A DNA stretch of 64,000 nt from Rhizobium tibeticum. GTDB lineage: Bacteria > Pseudomonadota > Alphaproteobacteria > Rhizobiales > Rhizobiaceae. The notes below the pieces were generated by a model that was not told the DNA's origin, did not search any database, and was given only the letters and a program-made list of their open reading frames with translations. Made by a program: the position numbers and the translations under genes. Where the stretch lies: contig NZ_FOCV01000006.1 of assembly GCF_900110205.1 (NCBI RefSeq), positions 186,001 to 250,000 of the forward strand, given 5' to 3'. This document shows positions 1-9,790 of the stretch, in pieces. Within the stretch, counting starts at the first letter, position 1, and every line of letters begins with the position of its first letter.

Positions 1-1
1 C

Positions 2-2623
2 GACGACATGCTGCGGGACGCGCAAACGCTCTTCAACCCCTACAGTCGATATCAGACAAGCCCGGCGACCGCTGAACGCATGGCCCTTTACCTGAGCCAG
101 GTGCCTTTTGCCGGAGCAGGTCGCGCACTCCATCTCTACGGTCGCATTCTGGCGGATGACGACGATGCCTCTTTGCGCGCCGATGAAATCGTCAGGGCCG
201 AGGCCGCGGCAATCAAACGCGGGACGATCGAGGCGGGAACCTTTCTCGGCCGGCTCTATCGCGAAGGCGAGGTCGTGCCGGCCGACCTCAAGACGTCACA
301 AGCATACCTGACTGCGGCAGCAAATGCCGGCGATCCGAACGCCGAGCTTGAGCTTGCGCGCCTCTACTACCGCAATCCTCAACTTGCAGAGACCGCCGAC
401 ACCAGCCGGGTTTATCTGAACCGTGCGATCTCGAAGATGTCCGAAAGGCTAGGCACCGGCGATTGTAGCGTCCTGACCGGTTTTGCCGACATCCTGGTCG
501 ATCCCGATTTGGGGCTCGATGACAAACAGACCTCGGCAGAATGGCTGCAAGCTGCCGTGAAGCTCGGTGATGTCAGGGCAATGTCAACATTGGCGCGCCG
601 CTACCTGCAAGACAATGGCGTCGCTGCCAATCATGAGCGGGCAATCGGGCTGCTGAGGCAAGCGTCGGCGCTTGGACATGCAGCAAGCCGGCTGACCCTT
701 GCTGATCTTCTGCTTTCGACCTCACAACAAGGTAGCGGCAAGGACGAAGCATTCAAACTGCTGGCTCAGGAAGCAGAGCGCAACAACCCGCGCGCATATG
801 AAATGAAAGCCGCCTACTATCGTGGTGCTTACGGGGCCGGAACAGATCCCGGTCTCGAGCTGCAAAGCCTACAGAAGGCGGCTGTGCTGCCGGACGCCAG
901 CCTTCGCACACTGGAGCAACTCGGCATCATCTATGCGCGCGGCAGCGCTGGCGCACCAAATTTCGAGCTCGCCAAGCAAACGCTGACCAAGGCCGCCGAT
1001 CTTGGCTCGTCGCGTTCCGCATTCGAGCTCTACAACCTTGCCTCAGGTGAAAAGCCATCGATAAGGCTGGACAAGGATCCACTGGACTATTTGAAAGCTG
1101 CCGCCGACCACGGCCTCGGCGTTGCAATGAGCGAGCTGTCATCTCTCTATTCCTGTGGAACGGGTGTCGAGAAGGACCGTGCCAAGGCACGCGTCTGGCT
1201 TGAAAAGGCGGCAGCCGCAGGCAACGCGGCAAGCCTCTTGACGCTTGCAGACGAGGCTTTTGCCAAACGCACACCCGATGGTGATGCGGCAGCGGTCGAC
1301 TATCTCGTGCAAGCGGCGAAGCAAGGCGATGTCGAAGCCATGATGCGTGTCAGCCGCTCTTACCGTGACGGCCGGGGAACACCGAAGGATGCGGCCGCGG
1401 CCAAGACCTGGCACCAGCGCGCCATGACAGCTGATCCTGGAGTTGCGACGCTGACCGAGGCGCGAGCCCTTCTGTGGCCGGATGCCTTAGAGGAGCGCGA
1501 CGCTATCACGGCAAGAGCGATGCTGGAGGCATCGGCCCCGACCGGAAATCCGGACGTGCTCTTCGAACTGGCAAGGCTTTACATCGACCCCGATCCAACA
1601 CTCGAGCCAGATCCCAAGAGGGCCACATCCCTCTTCGTCGAGGCGGCGTCCAGGGGCAGCATCGCGGCCATGCTGCGGCTGGTGGACATGAAGGTAGCGG
1701 CCGCCGACGGCGGCGGAGCGGATTGGCAGCGATGGCTCGCCCGCGCCAACGCGTCTGGCGATTTGCGCGCGCTCCTCAAGCGAGCCGAACTTGAAGGCGA
1801 CACCGAGCGCCAGGCAACCGTTTTGAAAACCGCCCTCAGCCGGCCGCTTTGCCTGGAGAAGGAAAAGATACAGGTTGCCTTGGCGATGCGAACCATGCCG
1901 CAATTCAGGCAGGACTATCTCGGTCTGTTCGATCAAGTGATGGCCGAGCCAACGAAGGATCCAAGTACGCAGTACCAGGTTGCCCGTTTTCTGCTGAATG
2001 AGCGGCCGGCCGAAAAGGCACGGGCAATCGAGCTCATGAAGGACGCTGCCGAGGGCGGAAAGCGCGAGGCCATGCGCGAGATCGGCCGAATGTATGGCAC
2101 CGGCGAGGGTCTGCCGGTGGATGACAAGAACAGCTACATGTGGCTGCTGAAAAGCGCGCGGCTCGGCGACGAGGGGGCCCTGGAAAGCCTGGTGACGGAG
2201 ATCCTGTCGCAGCAGACCACGCTCGCCGACCCGACAAGCGGCGACGAGAAGGTGGAAGCGCTGCTGCGCGATCTCGCAGCGCAGAATTCACCGCAGGTCG
2301 CAACCCTTCTGTCCAAGCTTTATCTGCGGCTTTCCGAAGGCAGCCCCGCGTTCACGCAAGCGGCCAAAACTTGGACCCTGAAGGCAGCAACGCTCGGGAA
2401 TGGAGCCGCCATGCTCAACGTTTCCGATTTCTACGCGGCTGGCACCCACGGGTTCGAGCACTCCGATGCCAAGAGCACTGAATGGCTCTCGAAGGCGGCG
2501 CATGCGGGCTACCGCGGCGCTTTTGAGAAATATGCAATCGCGCTGCAGATCGGCTTCGGCACAAAAGCTGATACCGAAGAAGCGCAACGCTGGCTGAGCA
2601 AGTCGGTCGACTTGGCAAACTGA
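2..2623 (+). CDS. Sel1-like repeat protein, 5' end outside window
   Basis: The frame is open to the left edge and the first ATG (position 8) has neither a ribosome site nor a signal peptide behind it, so the gene probably begins upstream. About 871 residues are visible. Almost the whole length is Sel1/TPR-like helical repeats of roughly 36 residues (repeated A..G...A...LA.LY..G pattern, for example GDPNAELELARLYY and GKREAMREIGRMYGTGEG). Sel1 proteins are scaffolds for protein contacts; in polysaccharide loci such proteins (AlgK type) help assemble the export complex. It is followed after 24 bp by a second Sel1 gene, probably the same operon. The family and repeat architecture are clear; a role in polysaccharide export is inferred from neighbours. 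Confidence 0.8.
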   Translation, partial: DDMLRDAQTLFNPYSRYQTSPATAERMALYLSQVPFAGAGRALHLYGRILADDDDASLRADEIVRAEAAAIKRGTIEAGTFLGRLYREGEVVPADLKTSQAYLTAAANAGDPNAELELARLYYRNPQLAETADTSRVYLNRAISKMSERLGTGDCSVLTGFADILVDPDLGLDDKQTSAEWLQAAVKLGDVRAMSTLARRYLQDNGVAANHERAIGLLRQASALGHAASRLTLADLLLSTSQQGSGKDEAFKLLAQEAERNNPRAYEMKAAYYRGAYGAGTDPGLELQSLQKAAVLPDASLRTLEQLGIIYARGSAGAPNFELAKQTLTKAADLGSSRSAFELYNLASGEKPSIRLDKDPLDYLKAAADHGLGVAMSELSSLYSCGTGVEKDRAKARVWLEKAAAAGNAASLLTLADEAFAKRTPDGDAAAVDYLVQAAKQGDVEAMMRVSRSYRDGRGTPKDAAAAKTWHQRAMTADPGVATLTEARALLWPDALEERDAITARAMLEASAPTGNPDVLFELARLYIDPDPTLEPDPKRATSLFVEAASRGSIAAMLRLVDMKVAAADGGGADWQRWLARANASGDLRALLKRAELEGDTERQATVLKTALSRPLCLEKEKIQVALAMRTMPQFRQDYLGLFDQVMAEPTKDPSTQYQVARFLLNERPAEKARAIELMKDAAEGGKREAMREIGRMYGTGEGLPVDDKNSYMWLLKSARLGDEGALESLVTEILSQQTTLADPTSGDEKVEALLRDLAAQNSPQVATLLSKLYLRLSEGSPAFTQAAKTWTLKAATLGNGAAMLNVSDFYAAGTHGFEHSDAKSTEWLSKAAHAGYRGAFEKYAIALQIGFGTKADTEEAQRWLSKSVDLAN

Positions 2624-2647
2624 AACGTCAATGCAGGAGTAGGCATC

Positions 2648-3940
2648 ATGAAGAGGATGCTACGCATATTGCTGACCGCTCTGATGGCAACGTCAACGCT
2701 TGCGACCGCTGAAGCGGCGAAGATCGTGAAGCCGACGCCAAGGCCCGTTATCGAGACATACGCGAATTGGGAGGAGCTGCGGATCGCGAAGGGCTGGCCC
2801 GAAGTCGATGCGGCGGTCAAGCTTCCCTTGCCCAAACGTCTGTTGATCGCCACAGCGGCACTTACCACACCCGACCGAAAGGTACGCGATCCCAATTATG
2901 GCTTCGCCCTTCTGCTTTCAGGTCCAACGTCGCGGGACGCCACACGGCTTCTCGCCAAGGGCGTCCTGATGAACGAGTATGCCTTTGGGGACAGAACCCC
3001 GGCCGTCCTGCGCTCGCTTGCGGCGGAGGCCATGCGTGGGTGCAAGAGCTGCGTGGCGGCCTACGGGTTGATCCAGTACGCCGGGTTGGATGTCCCGCAA
3101 AATGACGTGGTCGCCTATAAGTGGTATCGATGGGCAGCTGTTGTCGGGAATGCCAAGGGCATCGAGGCGACAGCGCTCGCTCTTGCCGAAGGCCGCGGCA
3201 CCCCCAAGAACATCACCGAGGCGAAGAAATGGGCGAACCGACTTGAACGGGCACGCCGAGCAAAGCTCTATACCGAGATTGCCAAGCGCATCGTGCTCAG
3301 CAAGACGCCGGACGATGTCGCGGTGAGTTCAGACTTGCTCCTGCAATCGATAGCGCTCAATCCGCTGGACGCCGGCAGACCCGCCAAGCAATTGCTCAAT
3401 CTCGATTACCCACCATCGGTACAGGACGAAGCGATGGCTGCCATCCGGGCGGAGGGACGGGCGGCCGATCCAAATGCGCTGAAGGTGATGGCACAGGTCC
3501 TGTGGAAGAAAGACAAGCCGGAGGCAGTCGACGAGGCAATTTCGATATTCCAGACCCTGGCGGAACGCGGCAACGCTGATGCCATCGATTATCTGTCACG
3601 GGCTCTGTCGCGTTCCGACGTCGACAAGAGCCGGAAGGACCGGATCATCGGCAGTCTTCAGACGGCTGCAGCCAGCGGATACGCGAAAGCCTCAAAGGTG
3701 CTTGGCAATGCCTATTACTACGGCACCGGCGTCGATGCCTCGCTTGAGAAGGCACAGACCTATCGCGAAAGCGCAGCCAAACAGAATGATCCGGAGGCGC
3801 AATATCTTCTGGGCATGATGATGCTTCAGTCGACCGACAACCAGCAGGACGACGCGACAGGTCGGCAGTGGTTGGAGAAGTCAGCAGCGGGCGGATATCC
3901 CCTGGCGCAGGCCGCGCTTCAGAAGCTGTCATCCAATTGA
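2648..3940 (+). CDS. secreted Sel1-like repeat protein
   Basis: 430 residues. A ribosome site (AGGAG) lies 9-10 bp before the ATG. Residues 1-23 form a typical Sec signal peptide (positive MKRMLR, hydrophobic stretch, TAEAA cleavage region), so the protein is periplasmic or outer-membrane facing. Sel1 repeats are visible around residues 130-200 (NDVVAYKWYRWAAVVGN, ALAEGRGTPKN) and 330-425 (GYAKASKVLGNAYYYGTG, AQYLLGMMMLQS). It probably forms an operon with the Sel1 gene upstream. It converges on the beta-helix gene, with a GC-rich hairpin in between. A structural role in exopolysaccharide assembly is plausible from context but not shown by sequence. Confidence 0.8.
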   Translation: MKRMLRILLTALMATSTLATAEAAKIVKPTPRPVIETYANWEELRIAKGWPEVDAAVKLPLPKRLLIATAALTTPDRKVRDPNYGFALLLSGPTSRDATRLLAKGVLMNEYAFGDRTPAVLRSLAAEAMRGCKSCVAAYGLIQYAGLDVPQNDVVAYKWYRWAAVVGNAKGIEATALALAEGRGTPKNITEAKKWANRLERARRAKLYTEIAKRIVLSKTPDDVAVSSDLLLQSIALNPLDAGRPAKQLLNLDYPPSVQDEAMAAIRAEGRAADPNALKVMAQVLWKKDKPEAVDEAISIFQTLAERGNADAIDYLSRALSRSDVDKSRKDRIIGSLQTAAASGYAKASKVLGNAYYYGTGVDASLEKAQTYRESAAKQNDPEAQYLLGMMMLQSTDNQQDDATGRQWLEKSAAGGYPLAQAALQKLSSN

Positions 3941-3960
3941 GAAGCGGGCCGAGACACCTG

Positions 3961-3975
3961 GCTGCCGGCGGCAGC
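3961..3975. terminator. hairpin between convergent genes
   Basis: A perfect 6-bp stem with a 3-nt loop (GCTGCC-GGC-GGCAGC) lies in the 40-bp gap between two convergent genes. There is no clear T run on either side, so it may be a weak or Rho-assisted bidirectional terminator. Confidence 0.35.
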
Positions 3976-3980
3976 AACCG

Positions 3981-5027
3981 TCAGCATTTGGCGAGTGGTT
4001 CGACCGGTACCTTGCCCTTCTTCTTTTCCTTCCTTTCGGAATTGCTCTGCGAGGTGTTGCCGCACACCTTGCCCTGTGGACCGCGCTCTGCGCGCACGAC
4101 CGCTACTCCGACTTTGCGAAACGTATTGCCATAGACATCGTTGTTGAGGCCGTCCTTGTCGCTATCACCACCCAGACGCACGCCAGCGCCTCGCACATTG
4201 CTAACCGTGTTGTAGCGGAAGACGTTGTTGTTGCCGCGAGAATCGAAGCCACCCGAGTTCTTGTCTTTCTGGCCGGAACATTGATTGTGCTCGACGATGT
4301 TACGGCTTGACCCCTCCTTGATATCAACGCACTCGTTGCCCTTGGTGTCGATCACATTGTGATGAACGTGATTGGCGTCTGAGGCGTCGACGGATCGGTC
4401 CGGAGCTCCATGAGCGCCCCGCTGCTCCGGCGCCGTGCCAATGTAGATGCCCTCGCCGTTCTTGCCTCCATCGTTGAAGGCGAAGTCGTAGCGGCCGCAA
4501 TTGTTGATCTGCGAATAGGCAATCTCGTTTCGACGCGTCTGGTAGCGCAGCCTGATGCATTCACCACCGGCATTTTTGACGGACATGTTCAATATTCGCA
4601 AACCGGTTACGCCGTCTCCACGCGCCTTGCCGATGACATAGATGAGCTTATCGCGATAACTCCTCTTGTTGTTACCGGCGCCGACCTTTCCATCGACGGT
4701 GAATCCGCGCAGCACGGTATAATCGTGGTTGATTTCGATCACCCGCGGCGCGCCGGATCCTTTGACGATTGCCGACCGAGGACCGGTGATCACGATCGGT
4801 TTGCCGGGCTTGCCGTTTCGGACCGTCTTGAAATCTTCATAGTACACCCCGGGTTTGAGCCGGATCACATCACCTGGCTCTGCTTTATTGAGGGCAGCCT
4901 GAATGCTGTGCCGTGGCGATGGAGAAACATCAATTGTCGCCGCGAAACTCGCACCGGCGAACGCCGCGCAGCTGCAGAAAACCGACATGCGTGCGACAAG
5001 AAAAGACGCCAAAAATCCATGAGCCAT
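3981..5027 (-). CDS. secreted right-handed parallel beta-helix protein
   Basis: 348 residues from the ATG at 5027, which has a good ribosome site (GAAGAGG, 6 bp away). The longer reading to 5123 has no such site. The N-terminus is a signal peptide ending near SFA-ATID. After it come a pectate-lyase-like entry motif (IQAALNKAEPGDVIRLKPG) and short Asn/Gly-rich coils (NHVHHNVID, NIVEHNQCS, NNVFRYNTVS, NNDVYGNTF) typical of a parallel beta-helix that binds polysaccharide. The C-terminus is a Lys/Glu-rich tail. Such proteins are polysaccharide lyases, C5-epimerases (AlgG type) or binding proteins; the catalytic class cannot be assigned here. Beside AlgK-like Sel1 genes, a role in exopolysaccharide modification is a reasonable guess. 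Confidence 0.75.
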   Translation of the reverse strand: MAHGFLASFLVARMSVFCSCAAFAGASFAATIDVSPSPRHSIQAALNKAEPGDVIRLKPGVYYEDFKTVRNGKPGKPIVITGPRSAIVKGSGAPRVIEINHDYTVLRGFTVDGKVGAGNNKRSYRDKLIYVIGKARGDGVTGLRILNMSVKNAGGECIRLRYQTRRNEIAYSQINNCGRYDFAFNDGGKNGEGIYIGTAPEQRGAHGAPDRSVDASDANHVHHNVIDTKGNECVDIKEGSSRNIVEHNQCSGQKDKNSGGFDSRGNNNVFRYNTVSNVRGAGVRLGGDSDKDGLNNDVYGNTFRKVGVAVVRAERGPQGKVCGNTSQSNSERKEKKKGKVPVEPLAKC

Positions 5028-5127
5028 TGTGAACCTCTTCGCATTCGCCAAAGGATTTAGCTGTCGGTGAAAGCAGTGTCTCCCGAAGGAAAGTTCAAAG
5101 TACATCCATGCCCACTGGCACATAGAA

Positions 5128-5262
5128 AGAATTTCTCACAAGACTATGTCAAATCATTGATAGGAGCTCGGATAATCTCTCGTTTTTCTTTTTGAAATTC
5201 GAAAAAATCTTGTCGATTAACTTGCGTTAATATAGCTTTACATTGTTGACAACGAAGGAGCT
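5128..5262. promoter_or_regulatory. AT-rich divergent promoter region
   Basis: A markedly AT-rich stretch between two divergently transcribed secreted-protein genes, with runs such as TTTTTCTTTTTGAAATTC and TTAATATAG. It probably carries promoters in both directions. Rhizobial polysaccharide promoters are often bound by MucR-type silencers that prefer such DNA; that link is inference. Confidence 0.4.
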
Positions 5263-5267
5263 GAACC

Positions 5268-5639
5268 ATGTTGAGATTATCCCTTGTCGTCTCCGCCCTA
5301 CTGTCATTGTCGGTGCCCTACGCTTTCGCCGACAGCCCTTGGTACCAGATTATTCCGGTACCAAACGCGCCAGGCTGCAAGGTCCTTGCCGACCCGAATG
5401 GCAGGCCAATTCAACAACGATACGAAAAAGGCGGGGCACGCATCTATGCCATCGGTGGCAAGGCATGTCCGGAAAAATTCCCGGGAGAAAGCTACGCCAC
5501 GATTTCGACCGCGCGGTCGATCACGACGGATGGAAACTTCGCGCGTATCATAACCAAGACGCGCAAATTGGTGGTCAGCCGCGGGGGCACGGGCAACCAC
5601 TATCAGTTCGCAATCAACAAGCTTGATGCGGTGAGATAG
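5268..5639 (+). CDS. small secreted hypothetical protein
   Basis: 123 residues with a strong ribosome site (GAAGGAG) about 7 bp before the ATG. Residues 1-21 are a clear signal peptide (MLRLSLVVSALLSLSVPYAFA), giving a mature protein of about 100 residues with two cysteines that could form a disulphide. The mature part (PWYQIIPVPNAPGCKVLADP, GGARIYAIGGKACPEKFPG) matches no family I recognise. It lies inside a polysaccharide region and faces away from the beta-helix gene. It is probably a periplasmic or exported protein; function unknown. Confidence 0.65.
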   Translation: MLRLSLVVSALLSLSVPYAFADSPWYQIIPVPNAPGCKVLADPNGRPIQQRYEKGGARIYAIGGKACPEKFPGESYATISTARSITTDGNFARIITKTRKLVVSRGGTGNHYQFAINKLDAVR

Positions 5640-6358
5640 CCGCGCCCGGCTGGAAACGGCGCTGGAGCGAAGACGTTGGTCCGTTCGCACAAGTCCGATT
5701 GCCATCAGCAAGCGGGCTCCGGCGCCAACCAGTCGTCGAGCGCCTAGGCGTCAAATGCGAACGCGGTTTGGGCCGCTGTCGCGGGCGACGAGCCCCAAAA
5801 AAAATCATCCAGTTTCGCGGGCGACCGGAGGATGTTTCAAGACGCGCTCATGCGTGTGGCAAATAGCGTTCTTGAGGACGCCCCAGTCGTTATTGCCAGT
5901 CGTGGCTTGAGCCATCGGCATCGTTTGGAATTCTGTGTCGTTGTCGATTGCGATGAGGCGCAAATGGCGCGCAACAGCTGTCCGCCCATACCTTAAAAGA
6001 CCTGCCTGACGACCAACCTTGGTCGCTGTGTACGCAAGTGGAACCCGGTGCGAGCGTTTACTCGAGAGGGCGATAATGCGTATCTCGTCGATAGCTTCGG
6101 CGTCATCTAACTGGTTGAATCGACTAACTTATATCGAGCGGCGTGGTGAAAGAGGACACCGCACGCGCAGCTTGACGTCAGCAGCAGACAATAGATTCCT
6201 TCGTTTCCTACAAGTATCCAGAATATATTTAAAGTATAACATAAGTAAAATTTTCTTTTTAAAAGGCATCTCTCGTTACGCAATAAGGCGTATTCGAGGA
6301 TAATTGTTGCGTACGTTCAACTCATGTTAACTATTAGGCAGGGTTGAGGGTGTGAAAC
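5640..6358. other. 719-bp gap without a convincing gene; AT-rich distal part
   Basis: No reading frame here has good codon bias and a ribosome site. Around 5836-5994 a short plus-strand frame reads like a degraded protein (AL MRVANSVLEDAPVVIASRG) and stops at 5995; it may be a remnant. Positions 6190-6300 are strikingly AT-rich for this genome and end near the sugar transferase start, so they probably hold that operon's promoter and binding sites. Confidence 0.4.
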
Positions 6359-7798
6359 ATGACCATTCCAGTCGAGCATAACTGGGACCCGCACCTTTCC
6401 GTCAAGAGCGACCGGAGATGGTTCGGTTTCAATAGCTTTGCGATCACCGGCATTGCGGCGACGTTCGATTTTATTCTTCTCCTCGCGGCAAGCGCCGCGG
6501 GCCATCTGTGTTACGAACGGATTGTCTTTGGTGGTCTTGCTGACCCGTCACTTTACGTTGGGATCGGCCTGCTCGTTGCCACGATTTTTGTGCTGGCCAT
6601 GTTTGGCGTCCATGCCTATCGGCCCGGCGAGATGCTCTCGTTCCGCCGCCAGTTGGTGTTGATTTCCGCACTTCTGCCCGCGGTGCTTTTGTTCCTTCTG
6701 GCCGTGATCCTGTTCCTAAAACTCGACACGACAGTATCTCGGGGTGCAATCATAATGACGTCGGTTCTCTCCATGGGTGGACTGATCACTTTGCGCCTGT
6801 TCTGGCACCACCATCTCCACAGCGCCGTTGCACGCGCTGCCTTTCCCACCCGTCGCGTCCTTTTGATTTGCCCAGGCACGATGCCGACCGAACCTGTCGT
6901 TCAACGTGCCGCTCTTAGCGGTCTTTCCGTCAAGTACACGATGCGGATCGCCGAGGCCGATCTCGCCCTTGCGTCAACCAGCGACGCCTATGAGAAACAT
7001 GGCATAGCCGAGGTCGATGAGGTGCTGGTTGCCTGGAGTGACTATGCGAATTTGCGTGCCCTGGAAGAGTGCCTGATCACCCTGCGCCAATTCTGTGTGC
7101 CGGTGAGCGTCATGTTCGGCGGCATCGTTGGCGACGTCGTCGAAGGCTTCGCGCAGACCGTCGGCGAACGGCGTGTATTTCAGACACACCGCCCGCCACT
7201 CGACGTTTACGAGCGCGGGCTGAAAAGAGCGTTCGATATCGTCTTTTCGATTGCCGCCCTGGTGCTCATGTTTCCGATCTGCACCGTGGTCGCGGTCGCC
7301 ATAAAGCTCGACAGTCCCGGACCGGTCTTTTTCGCGCAATCTCGAAAGGGCTACAGCGGCCGCGCATTTCGCATCCTCAAGTTTCGCAGCATGTCCGTAA
7401 TGGAGGATTCCACTGACGTGCGCCAGGCGACACGCAACGATCCTCGCGTCACTCGAGTTGGCAGCTTCATTCGATCAACCAGCCTGGACGAACTGCCTCA
7501 ATTCTGGAATGTCCTTCGAGGCGACATGTCGGTGGTCGGGCCGCGCCCACATGCGTTGGTTCACGATGATCTCTACGGAGCCCTTATCGCTCACTATGCC
7601 TCACGTCGGCATGTCAAACCGGGACTAACGGGCTGGGCTCAGATCAACGGATGCCGAGGCGAAACTCCGACTGTGGATCGGATGGCTGATCGTGTTCGCC
7701 ATGACATCTGGTACATCAATAACTGGTCGCTGTGGCTCGATCTGAAAATAGTCTTTTTGACAATGGTCTGCATGGTTGACCGCCGCAACGTCTACTAG
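6359..7798 (+). CDS. undecaprenyl-phosphate sugar phosphotransferase (polyprenyl phosphoglycosyl transferase)
   Basis: 479 residues. The N-terminal half has four hydrophobic helices (about 28-55, 65-86, 98-122, 129-149), a central soluble region, and a fifth hydrophobic segment near 290-315 leading into the conserved sugar-transferase domain. That domain has KRAFDIVFSI, SPGPVFFAQ.RKG, FRILKFRSM, TSLDELPQFWNVLRGDMSVV, GPRPH and KPGLTGWAQI, as in the WcaJ/ExoY family. It would load the first sugar-1-phosphate onto the lipid carrier in the inner membrane to start an exopolysaccharide repeat unit. Length and topology fit the long WcaJ-like class rather than short ExoY. dTDP-rhamnose genes follow 49 bp downstream, so the glycan may contain rhamnose. 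Confidence 0.9.
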   Translation: MTIPVEHNWDPHLSVKSDRRWFGFNSFAITGIAATFDFILLLAASAAGHLCYERIVFGGLADPSLYVGIGLLVATIFVLAMFGVHAYRPGEMLSFRRQLVLISALLPAVLLFLLAVILFLKLDTTVSRGAIIMTSVLSMGGLITLRLFWHHHLHSAVARAAFPTRRVLLICPGTMPTEPVVQRAALSGLSVKYTMRIAEADLALASTSDAYEKHGIAEVDEVLVAWSDYANLRALEECLITLRQFCVPVSVMFGGIVGDVVEGFAQTVGERRVFQTHRPPLDVYERGLKRAFDIVFSIAALVLMFPICTVVAVAIKLDSPGPVFFAQSRKGYSGRAFRILKFRSMSVMEDSTDVRQATRNDPRVTRVGSFIRSTSLDELPQFWNVLRGDMSVVGPRPHALVHDDLYGALIAHYASRRHVKPGLTGWAQINGCRGETPTVDRMADRVRHDIWYINNWSLWLDLKIVFLTMVCMVDRRNVY

Positions 7799-7847
7799 GT
7801 AGTCATCGTTGGCGAGTATTTGCGTTCGTGTGAAGGGTGTGTAAGCG

Positions 7848-8897
7848 ATGATTTTGGTGACTGGCGGCGCCGGTTTTATCGGCTCGAACTTCATTCTTGA
7901 CTGGCTGGCTCAGAGCGACGAGCCGGTTCTTAACCTCGACGCGCTGACCTATGCTGGCAATCGTGAGAATTTAGCCTCGCTCACGGGAGACGCCAGATAC
8001 ACATTCGTCCATGGAAGCATTGGAGACGGTCCGCTCGTAGCCAACCTGATGACGCGATACCAACCGCGCGCAATCGTGAACTTCGCTGCCGAAAGTCATG
8101 TCGACCGCTCGATCCACGGGCCCGAGGACTTCATTCAGACCAACATCGTGGGTGCATTCCGCTTGCTGGAAGCAGCCCGAGCCTATTGGGTCGGGTTAAG
8201 GGATCGCCAGGAGTTTCGTTTCCTACACATCTCGACCGATGAGGTTTTCGGCACACTGCAGGCCGGTGATCCTGCCTTCGACGAGCAAAATCAGTACCAG
8301 CCCAACAGCCCTTACTCCGCCAGCAAAGCTGCTGCGGACCATCTGATGCGAGCCTACCATCACACCTATGGCCTGCCCGTGTTGACCACCAATTGCTCCA
8401 ACAACTACGGTCCATTTCACTTTCCGGAAAAGCTCATTCCTCTCGTCATTCACAACGCCATTTCAGGTCGCCCATTGCCGCTCTACGGCGATGGGCGGCA
8501 AATTCGCGACTGGCTCTATGTAAAGGATCACTGCAGCGCAATTCGGCGAGTGTTGGATGCAGGCCTGCCGGGGCAGACCTACAATATCGGCGGCTGGAAC
8601 GAGCGGACGAATCTTGAGGTCGTGATGATGCTGTGCGACGTGCTTGACGAACTTGAGCCAAAAGCCGATGGCAGCTCCTATCAGGAACAGATCACATTCG
8701 TGACCGATCGTCCAGGTCACGACCGGCGCTATGCGATCAACGCGCGCAAGATTGAAGCAGAGTTGGGTTGGCGGCCAGCCGAGACGTTCGAGACCGGCAT
8801 CAGGAAGACCGTTCGCTGGTATCTGGATCATCCGGACTGGGTACGCAATGTCACCTTGGGCAGCTACCGCAACTGGATCGCAAAGCAATACGCATGA
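7848..8897 (+). CDS. rfbB: dTDP-glucose 4,6-dehydratase
   Basis: 349 residues, the usual length. The N-terminal Rossmann motif GGAGFIGSNF binds NAD. The extended-SDR catalytic triad is visible as a Thr (STDEVFGTL) and YSASKAAADH, with the DE pair typical of the dehydratase. NNYGPFHFPEKLIPL and RPGHDRRYAI are further family hallmarks. It makes dTDP-4-keto-6-deoxyglucose, the second step to dTDP-L-rhamnose. The stop overlaps the rfbD start (ATGA), indicating translational coupling. It is the first gene of a compact B-D-A-C rhamnose operon. Confidence 0.95.
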   Translation: MILVTGGAGFIGSNFILDWLAQSDEPVLNLDALTYAGNRENLASLTGDARYTFVHGSIGDGPLVANLMTRYQPRAIVNFAAESHVDRSIHGPEDFIQTNIVGAFRLLEAARAYWVGLRDRQEFRFLHISTDEVFGTLQAGDPAFDEQNQYQPNSPYSASKAAADHLMRAYHHTYGLPVLTTNCSNNYGPFHFPEKLIPLVIHNAISGRPLPLYGDGRQIRDWLYVKDHCSAIRRVLDAGLPGQTYNIGGWNERTNLEVVMMLCDVLDELEPKADGSSYQEQITFVTDRPGHDRRYAINARKIEAELGWRPAETFETGIRKTVRWYLDHPDWVRNVTLGSYRNWIAKQYA

Positions 8898-9790
8898 ACA
8901 TCCTGCTGCTTGGCAAGAACGGCCAGGTGGGCCGCGAACTTCATCGAACGCTTCTTCCGCTCGGTGCGGTGACGGCGCTGGAACGGCGAGACGTCGACAT
9001 GGCGGCGACTGACACCCTGCCTGCGATCTTGGAAGCTTATGCGCCCGATCTCATCGTCAACGCAGCCGCCTGGACTCAGGTTGATCGCGCAGAATCGACG
9101 CCGGATGCCGCTTTTCGGGTCAATGCCGATGCGCCAAAGATTATCGCTCGGTTTGCCCGCGACCGCCGTGCGACGCTCATTCATTACTCGACAGACTACG
9201 TATTCGACGGCCGCAAAGACGGGCCATACGTCGAAAGTGACGACACCAATCCGCTGAACGTCTACGGGCAATCAAAGCGAGCAGGCGAGCAAGCGATCAA
9301 GGCATCAGGCTGCAGGTTCGTTATACTGCGGACGAGCTGGGTTTTCTCGGCGACGGGTGCCAATTTCATCAACACCATCCTTCGCTTGGCGCGAGAACGG
9401 CCGACGCTGCGTATTGTTGCCGACCAGTTTGGCGCGCCGACATCAGCCGAACTTATCGCCGACGTTACGGCGCTGGCGGTGGCAGCTCATCGCCAAGGGC
9501 AATTTGACAGCGGCATTTATCATCTGACGGCGCAGGGCCAAACCAGCTGGCATGAACTTGCATCCTATGCCGTTCGACGTGCCCGTGAACTGGGGTTCAC
9601 CCTGCGGACTGAGGTTGGCGACATCGAGCCCATCGCGACGAAGGAATACCCGCTGCCTGCAGCGCGGCCGCGGAACTCTTTGCTCAACAGCGATGCACTC
9701 GCCAGTCGCCTAGGATTGGATCTGCCGCACTGGACCGTGCACGTAGACAGGATGCTTGATCAACTCAAAGAACGGGAGCCGCACACGTGA
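8894..9790 (+). CDS. rfbD: dTDP-4-dehydrorhamnose reductase
   Basis: 298 residues from the ATG at 8894, which overlaps the rfbB stop. A longer in-frame extension only reads through rfbB out of frame. [16 protein letters not shown] is the NAD(P)-binding start, STDYVFDG and [11 protein letters not shown] give the Thr/Tyr/Lys catalytic set, and the RTSWVFS and DQFGAPTSA motifs are standard. It carries out the last step, reduction to dTDP-L-rhamnose. It overlaps rfbA by 4 bp (GTGA). Confidence 0.95.
   Translation: MNILLLGKNGQVGRELHRTLLPLGAVTALERRDVDMAATDTLPAILEAYAPDLIVNAAAWTQVDRAESTPDAAFRVNADAPKIIARFARDRRATLIHYSTDYVFDGRKDGPYVESDDTNPLNVYGQSKRAGEQAIKASGCRFVILRTSWVFSATGANFINTILRLARERPTLRIVADQFGAPTSAELIADVTALAVAAHRQGQFDSGIYHLTAQGQTSWHELASYAVRRARELGFTLRTEVGDIEPIATKEYPLPAARPRNSLLNSDALASRLGLDLPHWTVHVDRMLDQLKEREPHT

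Noticed and set aside
6019..6303. 94-codon frame in the gap before the sugar transferase
   Set aside because: No ribosome site, runs through AT-rich non-coding-like DNA, no family resemblance.
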